Shown here: piece after piece, positions 30,201-37,670 of the stretch
Numbering within the stretch: position 1 is the stretch's first letter
How the letters are laid out: each line of letters starts with the position of its first letter
Origin: Gemmataceae bacterium
GTDB lineage: Bacteria > Planctomycetota > Planctomycetia > Gemmatales > Gemmataceae
Assembly (NCBI GenBank): GCA_028288765.1
Contig: JAQGHQ010000341.1
Coordinates: 1-55,253 of the forward strand
DNA length: 55,253 bases
Direction: 5' to 3'
Made by a program: the position numbers and the translations under genes
Notes under the pieces: generated by a model
The model's input: the letters and a program-made list of their open reading frames with translations, nothing else
What the model was told of the DNA's origin: nothing
Database searches by the model: none

Positions 30201-32381
30201 GGGCGACGTCTCGGGCGGGTTGACCGCGAACACCCGGTCCCGCGACTCGCCCACCCCGATCCGGTAGAACCCGGCGAGCGTGGCGTCCGCGAACCGGACG
30301 ACCCCGGCCTCGTCGCGCAGCACGACGGGCAGGGCGGCGGTCATCCCGTCCGGGCCGGTGAGCCCGGCAGTGAGCCCGGCGGCGGCGGGCGGGAAGAACT
30401 CTTCGAGGACGTCTCCGACCCGGGCTGTGTGGCGGTCCGGGTTGGCGGCGGCGAACCGCAACACCTCGTGGACGAACGGGAGGTAGCTCGGGAGGACCGG
30501 CCAGTCGGTCCAGTCCTGGTTGAACGTGCCGGTGTAGACGACGACCCGCCCGCGGTGCCGGGCCCACTCCACGACCGCCGGGTCCGGCTTCCGGGCGGGG
30601 TCGGGCGGGGCGTTCGCCGGCACGAAGGAGAGGACCCGCCGGGCCCGCCCGTCCGCCGGGGCGTCCATTTTCAGGTAGCTGCGGAACGGGACGGTCACCA
30701 GCCCGGCCCGGGCGTTGTCCTCGCGGAACGCGGCCAGGGGCGGGCGGCGGTACGCGTCCTCCTCGGCGGTGAGGCGGAACCCGGGGTCGTCGGGCGGGGC
30801 GGCGACGACGTCGCCGAGCGGACCGGGAAGGAGGCCGTTCCCGTCGTTGTAAAAGAGCCGGTTGTACGCGTCCTTCGCCGCGGCGGCGTTCGGCCCGAGC
30901 CCGATCACCACTCCCCCGCCCCGCTTCAGGTGCGCCTCCAGCTTGGCAACCACGGCCGGGGTTGGGGTCGGGAGGTCGCACAGGAAGATGCACTCGGCGC
31001 CGGCCGGGTCGCCGACCGCCGGGTCGGCGAACTCGGCCGCGGATAGGACCCACCGCTCGTCCAGGGTTTCGGGCCACCGGCCGCCGGGGCGGTTCAGCCG
31101 GGCCGGGGTGTCGGTTTTCTTCGCCCCCGGGGGGACGAGCGCCCGCGCGAGGTGCTCGCCCCCCCGGCGGAGCCGTTCGGCCTCGCCCTTCTTGCCGTCC
31201 ACGATCAGGACGTGAATCCCGTCGCGGACCTCGACCGCCAGCGCCCGGACGTCGTCGGCCGGGAGATCGTCCCCGTCCATTAGCCGGACCTGGACGACGT
31301 GCATCCCGCGGGTCAGGAACCCGGTCCGGGTGCCGTCGAGGGTGAACGTGACCGACGCCCGCCCGCCGGCCGGGACGGCGTCGATTGTCCGGGTCTCGAC
31401 CGAGACGAGGGTGTCGGTCCCGGACGCCGACGGGCGGCCGAGGAGGAGTTCGACCCGGACCAGCCGGCGTTCGGTCCGGCCGTGGTTCTGGACGGTGGCG
31501 GTGACGACGGCGGGGGCGTCGATGAGCGGGAGCGGGTCGGCGAGGGCGAGGTCGGTGACGGCGAGGTTGTCGACGTCCGCGCGGGCGGCGTCGACGATGA
31601 CCACCTCGGCGGCCCCCTTGCCGTCCTTCCCCTTGAGGATCTGGGCCCAGGCTTCGGGGGCCTGGCCGTCCGGCCGGGGGAGGGCGCTGGCCCACGCGGA
31701 CCGCTGAAGGTCGGTGAAGAAGGTGACCTGCCGCCGGGGGTACGCCCGGGGGGACCGGGCGAGGGCGTCCGCGACCACCGGGAGGACCGGGGCGGTGTCG
31801 GCGGCGGCGTGGGTCGGCTTGAGCTTCGCGATCTCCTTGAGCACCTTGTCCGGGGCGTTCGACGGGCCGGGGACGATGGTCTGGGGGGTGCCGCCGAGGA
31901 AGACGACCGAGTACCCGTCGCCGGCGTTTGCGTTGCGGACCAGTTCTTCCGCCTGGGCGACGGCCCGGTCGAACCGGGTCCGCCCGTCGTCGGTCTTGGC
32001 GGTCATGCTGAGCGACCCGTCGACGACGAGGACGTGGTGGGTCCGCGGGGTGGTCGAGACGGTGTCCATCCGCCCGGGTTTGACCTGCTGCCACCACCCT
32101 TCGGCCCAGTCGGTGGCGGCGGCCATCGCGAGGAGGGGGAGCAGGAGGGCGAGTGTCCGGAGGGCGAGGAGGGCCCACTGGTCGATCCGCCGACGGTGCC
32201 GCCGTTCGGCCAGGATGAGGAATCGGACGGCGGCCCAGGGGACGATCTGGTAGCGTTTGCGGAATAGGAGATGGACGAGGAGCGGGATCGCGACCGCGCC
32301 GACCGCGGCCCCGGCGGCGAGGGCCGGACTGAACACGGCGAACAAGGGCAACCCGCCGCATGCGGGAACGGGATCGGTCAT
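27288..32381 (-). CDS. Twin von Willebrand A membrane protein (BatA-like, fused double architecture)
   Basis: 1697 residues from MTDPVPACGGLPLFAVFSPA. The N-terminus is a BatA-type membrane anchor (IPLLVHLLFRKRYQIVPWAAVRFL, residues about 22-50, with a second helix near 65). A first VWA domain has MIDAS VVDGSLSMTAK near residue 115. Transmembrane helices follow near 790, 840, 905 and 940, then a second VWA domain with LLDTSASMATVDD near 970 and TDG (ILFTDGVTTAG). After that comes a glutamine-amidotransferase-like segment (FDVVILGDFD, GGGVLFVAGEHF) and a C-terminal transmembrane helix. The two halves each look like a complete protein usually encoded separately, so this is a probable fusion. 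It likely assembles with the coiled-coil protein of the cluster. Confidence 0.8.
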   Translation of the reverse strand: MTDPVPACGGLPLFAVFSPALAAGAAVGAVAIPLLVHLLFRKRYQIVPWAAVRFLILAERRHRRRIDQWALLALRTLALLLPLLAMAAATDWAEGWWQQVKPGRMDTVSTTPRTHHVLVVDGSLSMTAKTDDGRTRFDRAVAQAEELVRNANAGDGYSVVFLGGTPQTIVPGPSNAPDKVLKEIAKLKPTHAAADTAPVLPVVADALARSPRAYPRRQVTFFTDLQRSAWASALPRPDGQAPEAWAQILKGKDGKGAAEVVIVDAARADVDNLAVTDLALADPLPLIDAPAVVTATVQNHGRTERRLVRVELLLGRPSASGTDTLVSVETRTIDAVPAGGRASVTFTLDGTRTGFLTRGMHVVQVRLMDGDDLPADDVRALAVEVRDGIHVLIVDGKKGEAERLRRGGEHLARALVPPGAKKTDTPARLNRPGGRWPETLDERWVLSAAEFADPAVGDPAGAECIFLCDLPTPTPAVVAKLEAHLKRGGGVVIGLGPNAAAAKDAYNRLFYNDGNGLLPGPLGDVVAAPPDDPGFRLTAEEDAYRRPPLAAFREDNARAGLVTVPFRSYLKMDAPADGRARRVLSFVPANAPPDPARKPDPAVVEWARHRGRVVVYTGTFNQDWTDWPVLPSYLPFVHEVLRFAAANPDRHTARVGDVLEEFFPPAAAGLTAGLTGPDGMTAALPVVLRDEAGVVRFADATLAGFYRIGVGESRDRVFAVNPPETSPSGGTEFDLRRAEPADFKPVGPVQLVAEIGEVKASADGGASVISTPRPHGPTLARWAVLVALGVMAAEVLLAWRLGPARAPGVGATAGSVRPVDRRPLRRLLGTGAALLVLGAVLAVVGISIRADRTGNVFGFLPPEWKHAAESGVGWVVGLPPTPPGENDRLVLERSAAMARDLSTDWLLAAGLAVGCLALTVVIYLRERGAAGGTRRVLLPTGLRAGTFLLALFVLLSQWQLAFKREGWPEVVILLDTSASMATVDDLRDPAVRAKAEQLVGAADLPRTHRLKLAQLLLTRPGADWLDKLLREKRVKVHVYAVDTQTRLVASTAEEGDAAAARDALLALRPEGDASRLGEGVEAVVKAYQGGSLGAVILFTDGVTTAGPDLPEAAKVAGVPLYLIGMGDPWVIPDLRLSDPVFEEVVARGDTLDFQARLTARGAIPPDPVPVTLYEKVDGRLVERGRVNAVPTEDGAVVKVPYSPTEVGEKTLVLEVPPAPGEADTANNRIERRVTVVEARRVRVLFVEGDPRYDFRYAKVLMERESERIAGNKSIELKTVLLGASHGWADTDKSAIALAEFPTRDLLFGFDVVILGDFDPKQLPQSSRTLQDLADFVAVKGGGVLFVAGEHFTPGAFADTPLADILPVVPSDAEPVRPTAEDQPITDDYRPALTPTGRTHPLFRFSLDPVESDRIWGRLRKLFWYARGYHRKPAAEVLAVHPDRPAEGGPGRENHPLVLQQFVGAGRVIFLGFDETWRWRWRGDEDQFNRFWLQAVRVLARSRRGRVELRLKDGSGPYRRDDRITVKVRFPDDAPAPPDGTVVRVQVQRTPLPNPDGSPGPGEMETQELMLTRVKTERGEFEAVLTRTPDAQYRFTLIEPDAGQTPPTAEAKVLPPPTERERLDMNRPALTAAAAVSHGGFYTLADADKVFVDLRDLEPIELNEPRPPLPLWNHPLVFGLLLSVLAAEWLLRKRERLL

Positions 32382-32649
32382 GTGGCCGCTGGGACGGGTG
32401 ACGGAGCGAATCCGGGTGCGCAACGGGACCGGCGGTACGGACCGGTGTAGTCAGTATGACGGGCGGGGGGGCGAGGGGCAACAGGGCGGGGGAAACGGGC
32501 GTTACGAGGTGACTATTGGAAACCGGTAGGTGAGCCATTGGTCATGGTCACATATCCGATCGGCAAGCCGCCTGAGTTGGACCCCGTTGTCCAGACCAAA
32601 AACGCCAGCTTCTTAACTACTCCTGGGTCCCTTTTTCACCTTCCCGGCA

Positions 32650-33076
32650 TGCACTTCGGTGGGCGTCCGGTAGTCCAGGGATTGGCGGACGACGGGCTCG
32701 ATAACTGTTCCTTCCTTCTCGGGGTGGAGGTGAAGGAACGGGAACAGTCCTTTCGGAAGACCGTACCCGGAGCAACGGAAGAGGAGCTAGCCGCCGTTCG
32801 GTCTGCGGTCCGGGGCGAGCACACTCAACGGGTACGATGCACTCTCGGCAACCCCTTCCGCCCCGTAACCACCGACCCCTCCTGGCTCACGTCCACCGCC
32901 GTCGCGTTCGCCCGTCAGGTGTACGAGTCCCGGGACTTTTCCCCCCCTCCCGATCCTGGCCGATGCCCTCCAGGACGCCGGGTGCGACCACCCGGACATC
33001 CTGGCCCACTGCAGGAGGCCGGGGCTGCACGTCAGGGGGGTGCTGGGTGGTGGACCTCGTGTTGGGGAAGAATTGA
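32650..33076 (+). pseudogene. Decayed Gemmata-type tail-domain protein
   Basis: Three frames together spell a tail recognised from Gemmata-group proteins. The first frame gives RCTLGNPFRPVTTDPSWLTS and AVAFARQVYESRDF; after a C7 run near 32941 the frame shifts to PILADALQDAGCDHPDILAH; after a G6 run near 33036 it shifts again to GCWVVDLVLGKN and stop at 33076. The upstream 150 nt is open but unrecognised. Two shifts in homopolymers mean the gene is broken, or these are sequencing errors. The end of the tail is exactly where dispersed repeat R1 begins. Confidence 0.65.
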
Positions 33077-33084
33077 CGAACTCC

Positions 33085-33245
33085 CCGTCCCGAACACCAA
33101 ATCCTGCGAGAATTCCACCCGGACTGGCCCCGGCATGTCCGCCATCCCCTTCACCGGCCGGGCGGGCTGCGGGAGATGCCGGACATGCCGGAGGAGAACC
33201 CGCCCGGGTCGAACTCGTGACCGGACCACTCACGTTCCGGCCCCG
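33085..33245. repeat. Dispersed repeat R1, copy 1
   Basis: The core 33095-33204 aligns without gaps to 36068-36177 with 6 differences in 110 nt (about 95% identity), and weaker similarity extends to ggggccgg on the right. On the minus strand both copies keep the string VRVEFSQDLV in one frame and SRSPPGR/SRRPPGR before a stop in another. Both copies abut the end of a truncated plus-strand gene at gaattgac. Confidence 0.85.
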
Positions 33246-33513
33246 GCGCAACCGGCACTCGGATCTCAGGCCTTGGTCGCGGGCGTCTGGGCTCGATCTC
33301 CCAAGGCGGGACCTCGGCCAGGTTAGCCAGGTTGATGCACAGACGGGATATTTTGCCTTCGGCCACGGCCTGACGGTGTTCGGAGATGCAATCCAGGTGA
33401 TAGCCGCTGACGAAGGGGTCGTTACTGACACAGGGCCAGAAGTATTCGACAAAGTTTCGGAACTTATTTTGGGCGAGAGTAGCTTCTATCCACTGTAGGT
33501 CCATCCTCTCCAT
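33246..33513 (-). pseudogene. Terminase large-subunit N-terminal fragment
   Basis: Starts MERMDLQWIEATLAQNKFRN at 33513 and continues FVEYFWPCVSNDPFVSGYHL, DCISEHRQAVAEGKISRLCI, NL. This matches the region before the Walker A of phage terminase large subunits (the usual pattern is W-P-x-x-E-x-G-x-P-F-x-x-x-W-H-x-D, then I-x-R-L-x-I-N-x-P-P-R). After LCINL the homology stops, the ATPase is absent, and the frame runs into Pro/Arg-rich sequence and then R1. So this is a fragment, truncated by recombination near 33325. The assignment rests on a short stretch. Confidence 0.5.
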
Positions 33514-33611
33514 ATCCTATCTAGGCACTTAACGGAATTCTTCTGACTCCCGGACGGTCTTCGACTTGCTCGGGCAGATTTGTCCATGCCATAGGTGGAG
33601 CGCATTGAAAC

Positions 33612-33635
33612 AACCCCGCCCTGTTAGCGGGGTTT
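33612..33635 (-). terminator. Intrinsic-terminator-like hairpin after the HNH gene
   Basis: accccgc (33613-33619) pairs with gcggggt (33627-33633), 7 bp, loop cctgtta. On the minus strand the stem is followed by ttgttt, and it lies about 87 nt beyond the HNH stop codon. On the plus strand it is followed by only ttt. Confidence 0.5.
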
Positions 33636-33721
33636 ACGTCACTCCATTACGGGTTCGGCTTTTGCCTCATCGAAATGGTCACAATCGTCGTGATGGATTG
33701 GCGTAGATGTGAGTATAGTCC

Positions 33722-34723
33722 CTAGAGAGCGCCTGCCTCAAACGCACGAACAACATTGCTTCTGGCTGCTTTTATCAGTTTGATACCATCCATAGCTGTA
33801 GAATTTAGGACGCAAAATTCATTGGCCTCATTCTTAACCTCCTCTTCTGATAGGGCAACAAATTCACTGTCATAGTCACGCACTGCAAACAGAATGTCGC
33901 CGGCGTTTGCGATCTTATCGTCTTCATCGTATATCAAGTCAACTGATGCGTAAATAATATGATTGATAGCTTCGGGGTACAGGGTGAAAGCAATTCGGTC
34001 GACGCCACCGCCATCAAGCGACTGCGAAATTGCCTTGTCTACATCGTAAGGTGGGACTAGCCGTGGAATAAGCACATTATAGTTTGTAGAAATTGTAACT
34101 TGTGAGTAGCACCGGTGAAATGCCATTAATTTCCATGCTTGTTTTATGTGGAACACTGCCTTTTTGATAAATGCCGGTTCTGAGGATGTGTTTCGCAATT
34201 TTATATCCAGTACAGGCAGTTCGCCGGGCTTCGGGTCGGGGTCAATTATAGGGTACTGGGCGCTTCTTATTTGCGATATGACTGGAGCCATTTCCTTTAA
34301 GATGGCAGGGGACACGCTATCCAGTTTCATAAAGAAGGGTGTACTTTCTGGATTAATCCTATCAAGACGACTTTCCAAGAAGTCCATATCTACGACCCGC
34401 AACGGCCCGGATGGAAAGCTATCCAAGGCAAAGATTCCTTTTGATATTTTGACATACAATTTATCCCTATAGTGCTTAACCTCTTTAGGTGTAAAGTTCT
34501 TGGCTTGGCTTGTCTTACTGTCGTGTAGGTTGTGATGCTCTAGGCATAAAAATGCCAAATTATCGTAGTGATTATTTGTATTATCTTGATCTATATGGGC
34601 TATTTGACCTGTCTTTACCGAAGAGGCGTTGTGGAGGCCGTAGCAAAGACAGCAGCGCCTTCCCGAATCGAGAAGCACTTTTGTTTCTGTAGCTGTCGGG
34701 GTTTTCGGTCTTCGTTTCCCCAT
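33722..34723 (-). CDS. HNH endonuclease-domain protein of foreign composition
   Basis: 333 residues. The N-terminus carries an HNH/zinc-type nuclease fold: RRCCLCYGLHN, GQIAHIDQDNTNNHYDNLAFLC, LEHHNLHDSKT, with the A-H-I and C-x-x-H-H elements of the family. Residues about 110-333 are a separate unrecognised domain, mixed alpha/beta, without transmembrane segments; it may be a sensor or partner-binding domain. The gene is clearly AT-richer than its surroundings and uses many A/T-ending codons, signs of recent transfer. HNH plus unknown domain is common in defence and restriction proteins, but no partner gene is visible. The function is only at the nuclease-fold level. Confidence 0.75.
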   Translation of the reverse strand: MGKRRPKTPTATETKVLLDSGRRCCLCYGLHNASSVKTGQIAHIDQDNTNNHYDNLAFLCLEHHNLHDSKTSQAKNFTPKEVKHYRDKLYVKISKGIFALDSFPSGPLRVVDMDFLESRLDRINPESTPFFMKLDSVSPAILKEMAPVISQIRSAQYPIIDPDPKPGELPVLDIKLRNTSSEPAFIKKAVFHIKQAWKLMAFHRCYSQVTISTNYNVLIPRLVPPYDVDKAISQSLDGGGVDRIAFTLYPEAINHIIYASVDLIYDEDDKIANAGDILFAVRDYDSEFVALSEEEVKNEANEFCVLNSTAMDGIKLIKAARSNVVRAFEAGAL

Positions 34724-34785
34724 CGTTATCCCTTAATCTGGCCGTTGGCAGATTCAACACAAACTGAACTACTCGGCCACTGCTC

Positions 34786-35364
34786 TTACTTGGGTATTTT
34801 CAACCCGACTGTACCTTTGCCGCCGTTTGAAGTGGAAAAATTGCCTTCTACCGCATTGCTCTTCTGAGAAAGACTAAAGGTCACTTTGACCGCAGTGCCA
34901 ACACTTTTAAACGAAATCTGTGTACCAGTGATCTCGCCTTCAACAGAATAGTCTACTGGAGGCTTACCTTCTTTAGCTCTTGGAATCAGGGCGACGTTTG
35001 CCTTAAACGTGTTCTTATTGCGCTCGGTAATTGTTAGTGTCATTTCGCCTGCCGCATCGCTGGTGGTGAAGCGATAGCCCCCCGCCAGAATCTTCCCGTC
35101 CGTAAGCAGATCAGACAGCGATTTCTTGCCGCTTTCCTTCTCGCCGGTCTTCGTCGCTTTTAGCTGCTCGTTGTCCTTCTTGAGTAGTTCGATTTCCTTC
35201 TTGAGCAGTTCGTTTTCTTTCTCGGCCAGCTTCAGTCTTGCTTCGAGTTCCTTGATCTTCTTCACGTCGCCGGCATCCTGCCCCCGAACGCTCGACCCGC
35301 TGCCGACGAGAACCAGGGCCAGCACGAGGCGGGACACGCCACGGTTCCTCAGATTCAGGGTCAT
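34786..35364 (-). CDS. Exported coiled-coil small protein of unknown function
   Basis: 192 residues. The N-terminus MTLNLRNRGVSRLVLALVLV with GSGSSVRGQ is a Sec signal peptide. Residues about 35-75 are a heptad-patterned coiled coil (KIKELEARLKLAEKENELLK and on). The C-terminal 100 residues form a small beta-rich domain (GGYRFTTSDAAGEMTLTITE, VDYSVEGEITGTQISF, GTVGLKIPK), perhaps a lipocalin-like or secreted binding domain. Composition is intermediate between the HNH gene and the core. It lies 62 nt upstream of the HNH gene on the same strand, so co-transcription is possible. No family is recognised. Confidence 0.7.
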   Translation of the reverse strand: MTLNLRNRGVSRLVLALVLVGSGSSVRGQDAGDVKKIKELEARLKLAEKENELLKKEIELLKKDNEQLKATKTGEKESGKKSLSDLLTDGKILAGGYRFTTSDAAGEMTLTITERNKNTFKANVALIPRAKEGKPPVDYSVEGEITGTQISFKSVGTAVKVTFSLSQKSNAVEGNFSTSNGGKGTVGLKIPK

Positions 35365-35531
35365 GGTGTCCCGCCTTGCGTAGAGGGTGCTGGGTTCCGA
35401 TTCCTACCCGACAGGCCGGGGAGGTTTCGGCATCATCAACGAGGGCTGGTGTCCGGTCCAGTCAAATCCCGAAAAGTCTGTTTGCCAGACTAACATCGTT
35501 CATCACCCGTGGGGTAGTGTTTTGGCGCAAG

Positions 35532-35556
35532 AAAAAACCCCGGCAATTGCCGGGGT
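35532..35556 (-). terminator. Strong intrinsic terminator
   Basis: ccccggcaa (35538-35546) and ttgccgggg (35547-35555) form a 9-bp perfect palindrome. On the minus strand it is followed by a run of six T. It lies 30 nt after the stop of the small minus-strand remnant at 35586, so it was probably that gene's terminator. Confidence 0.8.
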
Positions 35557-35585
35557 ATAAGTCGTCTCACGTCATGGCGTTGAGC

Positions 35586-35720
35586 TTACTTCAACCCCCC
35601 TTGCGTTTTGCTGGAAAGGGCATCGTCCTCGAACGTCACCATCACCAGCTTGCCGAACGCTTCCCAGGAGTAGATTTGCACCACCTTGTCACCGATCTTC
35701 CTTTCGTTGCTTAACGCACC
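35586..35720 (-). pseudogene. C-terminal remnant of an unrecognised gene
   Basis: The minus strand is open for 45 codons ending LSNERKIGDKVVQIYSWEAF, GKLVMVTFEDDALSSKTQGG, LK and stop at 35586. It has natural-looking composition, ends before a strong terminator, but has no start codon and is cut at about 35720, where the opposite-strand WD40 fragment begins. This is likely the 3' end of a gene whose front was lost in a rearrangement. Confidence 0.45.
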
Positions 35721-36050
35721 CTACAAGGGCACTGGAACGCTGTCTTCACCGCGAATTACAGCCCGGACGGGACGCGGATCGTCACCGCGTCCTGGGACGG
35801 GATCATCCGATTGTGGGACGGCGAAACCGGCCGGGAGCTCTGCGCCCTCATCTCCATCGACGCCGGCAAGGACTGGTTGGTGGTGACGCCCGAAGGGCTG
35901 TACGACGGGTCAGAGGGTGGGCGAAAGAGGGTCGCCTTCCGCACCGACGACAAGTCGGGCGTGGTTCCGGCGGACCGGTTCTCGCAGGACTACTACCGAC
36001 CCGGTCTCCTGGCCGATATCTGGAAGGGAAACCATAACGAATTGACCACT
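35715..36050 (+). pseudogene. Truncated WD40-repeat (caspase-associated type) protein
   Basis: The frame opens just after a stop with TLQGHWNAVFTANYSPDGTR and continues IVTASWDGIIRLWDGETGRE, one complete WD40 blade. It is followed by DWLVVTPEGLYDGSEGG and DRFSQDYYRPGLLADIWKGN, a linker pattern that in planctomycetes and cyanobacteria joins WD40 arrays to a caspase-like (C14) domain. Both the front (more blades) and back (protease) are missing. The end lies at gaattgac, where repeat R1 copy 2 begins, so the truncation coincides with insertion or recombination of that element. Confidence 0.65.
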
Positions 36051-36055
36051 TCTCA

Positions 36056-36209
36056 CTCCTTCCCCAGCACCAAATCCTGCGAGAATTCCACCCGGACCGG
36101 CTCCGGCATGTCCGGCATCCCCTTCACCGGCCGGGCGGTCTGCGGGAGATGCCGAACATGCCGGAGAAGAACCCGCCGGAGCCCGACCGCTCATGTCGCC
36201 ACCTCCGGC
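36056..36209. repeat. Dispersed repeat R1, copy 2
   Basis: The core 36068-36177 is about 95% identical to 33095-33204. Here it lies directly downstream (minus strand) of the small gene ending at 36224. A ggaggtggcgac leader precedes an ATG at 36194 on the minus strand, so a short peptide MSGRAPAGSSPACSASPADR... is possible, but conservation between copies is not obviously protein-driven. Confidence 0.85.
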
Positions 36210-36223
36210 CCCAAGTGTGTGCC

Positions 36224-36547
36224 CTACTCCTCAGCACGTCGCTCGACCGCCTTCCTCGGGCTCCACAGCCGGACCCAACCCTCGAACTCCTGCGGGCGGA
36301 CATCCCCGCCGATGACGAGACACCACGGGGTCACTTCGTCCTCCGGAACCCGCGGCTCACCGTCCGCCGGATCGTAGACGTAGACCCCATGCACCGAGCC
36401 CGTCGGGCCGACCCGGTAGAGGCCCACGGGATATCCGTGGGCCTCGGCCACCGGGCAGAGCACCGCCGACCCGAGCAGCCCCTCCCCCCGGGCTGCGGCC
36501 CGGGTCCGCGCCACCGCCGCCAGTCTCCGCTGCTCCCCGCGAGTCAT
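36224..36547 (-). CDS. Small hypothetical protein of a terminase-like cassette
   Basis: 107 residues starting MTRGEQRRLAAVARTRAAAR, with a Arg/Ala-rich N-terminus and a C-terminal part (GSVHGVYVYDPADGEPRVPE, DEVTPWCLVIGGDVRPQEFE, GWVRLW) that looks folded and Trp-containing. The ATG overlaps the restored stop of the upstream helix-turn-helix gene (GGATGA), a coupled pair if the upstream frameshift is set aside. As written, the two are in one continuous frame because of that frameshift. No family recognised. Confidence 0.5.
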   Translation of the reverse strand: MTRGEQRRLAAVARTRAAARGEGLLGSAVLCPVAEAHGYPVGLYRVGPTGSVHGVYVYDPADGEPRVPEDEVTPWCLVIGGDVRPQEFEGWVRLWSPRKAVERRAEE

Positions 36548-36970
36548 CCTTCGCCCTCCCGTTTCTGGGCCGGCCCGTCCCACACTCCGGGCGCCACAAC
36601 TTCTTTTCCACTCATGTCTTCCAGTGCTTCCAGTCGAGTCGCGAAGTCGACGGCCTCCACCCCCCTTGATCGCCTGGGCCAGCACCAGAGCTGCCGCCCG
36701 GAGCTCGACCGCCGGCACGCCACACGTCAGGTTCCGCCGAAACACCTGGACCGCCTCGGACGTGAGCTGCTGGACCTGCCCGATCGCCGCCTCCACCACC
36801 CTCCGCCGGGCCGCCCGGTACAGCCGGAGGAACGACTTCTTCCGCAGGCACCGCTGCACGGTTGCTTCCCCGATCCCCGCCCGCGCGGCGGCCGCCGCGT
36901 GGGTCGGCTCCGTCAGCAGGGCGGCGATCACCACCTCGGCCTTCTCAGTCATTTTGCCACGAGCACTCAT
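36546..36970 (-). pseudogene. Terminase small-subunit-like HTH protein with a homopolymer frameshift
   Basis: Start MSARGKMTEKAEVVIAALLT at 36970, preceded by GGAGGTGG at 6 nt spacing. The N-terminus holds a helix-turn-helix (PTHAAAAARAGIGEATVQRC, LRKKSFLRLYRAARRRVVEA), as in phage small terminase or DNA-packaging HTH proteins, followed by QVQQLTSEAVQVFRRNLTCG and a C-terminal helix. At a run of six C (36660-36665) the frame is displaced: as written it reads GGGRRLRDSTGST, but removing one base restores AIKGVEAVDFATRLEALEDM and then a stop at GGATGA overlapping the next gene. So it is a frameshifted gene, a sequencing error, or a programmed slip. Confidence 0.6.
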
Positions 36971-36975
36971 GGGCT

Positions 36976-37058
36976 ACCACCTCCGATCACATCAAACTCC
37001 GGAGGCTTGCCTGCCCGTACCGGGGGCCGACCCTCAGCTCACCCCTCCGGCTGAGGGG
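36976..37058. repeat. Dispersed repeat R2, copy A (leader of the HTH gene)
   Basis: Shares accacctccgatcacatc, ccggaggct, ccctcagctcacccc and ggctg with 37671-37745. It includes the ribosome binding site of the minus-strand HTH gene and a 6-bp hairpin (cccctc 37042-37047 with gagggg 37053-37058). Confidence 0.7.
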
Positions 37059-37080
37059 CTCACCGTCGCGGCCTTGTGGT

Positions 37081-37124
37081 GGTGGCTTCTTGTCGGGTGG
37101 GCCGAGTTGTCGAGGCCCATGGGG
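37081..37124. repeat. Dispersed repeat R3, copy A
   Basis: ggtggcttcttgtcgggtgg and on, matching the very end of the window (55209-55252) with about 5 substitutions and a 1-nt indel. It contains a small hairpin (gtgggccga against tcgaggcccat). It lies between the HTH leader and the SRPBCC gene. Confidence 0.65.
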
Positions 37125-37165
37125 CGGTAGGTCGACGGGAGGTTGGACGGGCGGGCGCTATCGGG

Positions 37166-37633
37166 TCAGGCGCGACCCGGACCCGCCGCCTCGGCCGCCT
37201 GCTTGATCGCCTGGCAGCGGCCTTCCAGCAAGCGGCGTAGATAGCCGGCCATGAACAGATAATCGACCAGCGCCCCGACCGGCCCGAGCGGCGACCGGAA
37301 GGTGACCTCGTCGGTCATCACCGTCCCGCCCTCGCGATCTTCGAACCGATGGTCGTGGGCGAATGCCCGGAACGCCCCGGCCGTCATTTCGTCCCGGAAG
37401 TATCGGGGGCGGTCGAACGCGGTGACCTCCGCAGTGAACTGCTGCCGGACGCCGAGGTGGCGGGCCTCCCAGGTGACCGACTCGCCGAGCCCGATCAGGC
37501 CGGTCGTCCGCCCGGCGACGGCCCGCTCGCCGGTGTCCGCCAGCGACCGAGTATGGAAGTCGATGTCGCGGGCCAGGTCGAAGCACCGTTCGGGCGGGGC
37601 CGCGATCACCGTGACGATCCGGATCACTGCCAT
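37166..37633 (-). CDS. SRPBCC-family (START/cyclase-like) protein
   Basis: 155 residues from MAVIRIVTVIAAPPERCFDL at 37633, preceded by cggaggggg. The helix-grip fold is suggested by the opening strand VTVIAAPPERCFDLARDIDF, a central LGESVTWEARHLGVRQQFTA, and VMTDEVTFRSPLGPVGALVD, then a long C-terminal helix (LRRLLEGRCQAIKQAAEAAG). These proteins bind hydrophobic ligands; some are polyketide cyclases or coenzyme-Q binding. The ligand is not known. It lies downstream of the treS-mak fusion with repeat R2 copy B between them, so its 5' leader is shared with the HTH gene. Confidence 0.75.
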   Translation of the reverse strand: MAVIRIVTVIAAPPERCFDLARDIDFHTRSLADTGERAVAGRTTGLIGLGESVTWEARHLGVRQQFTAEVTAFDRPRYFRDEMTAGAFRAFAHDHRFEDREGGTVMTDEVTFRSPLGPVGALVDYLFMAGYLRRLLEGRCQAIKQAAEAAGPGRA

Positions 37634-37670
37634 CCGCCCCCTCCGAGTCATCCGCCTATACTCACGGGCG

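Noticed and set aside
36056..36194. Small minus-strand gene MSGRAPAGSS... in repeat R1 with a good ggaggtg leader
   Set aside because: The two R1 copies do not favour this frame over others, and its right end runs into the truncated WD40 fragment, so it is not reported as a gene.
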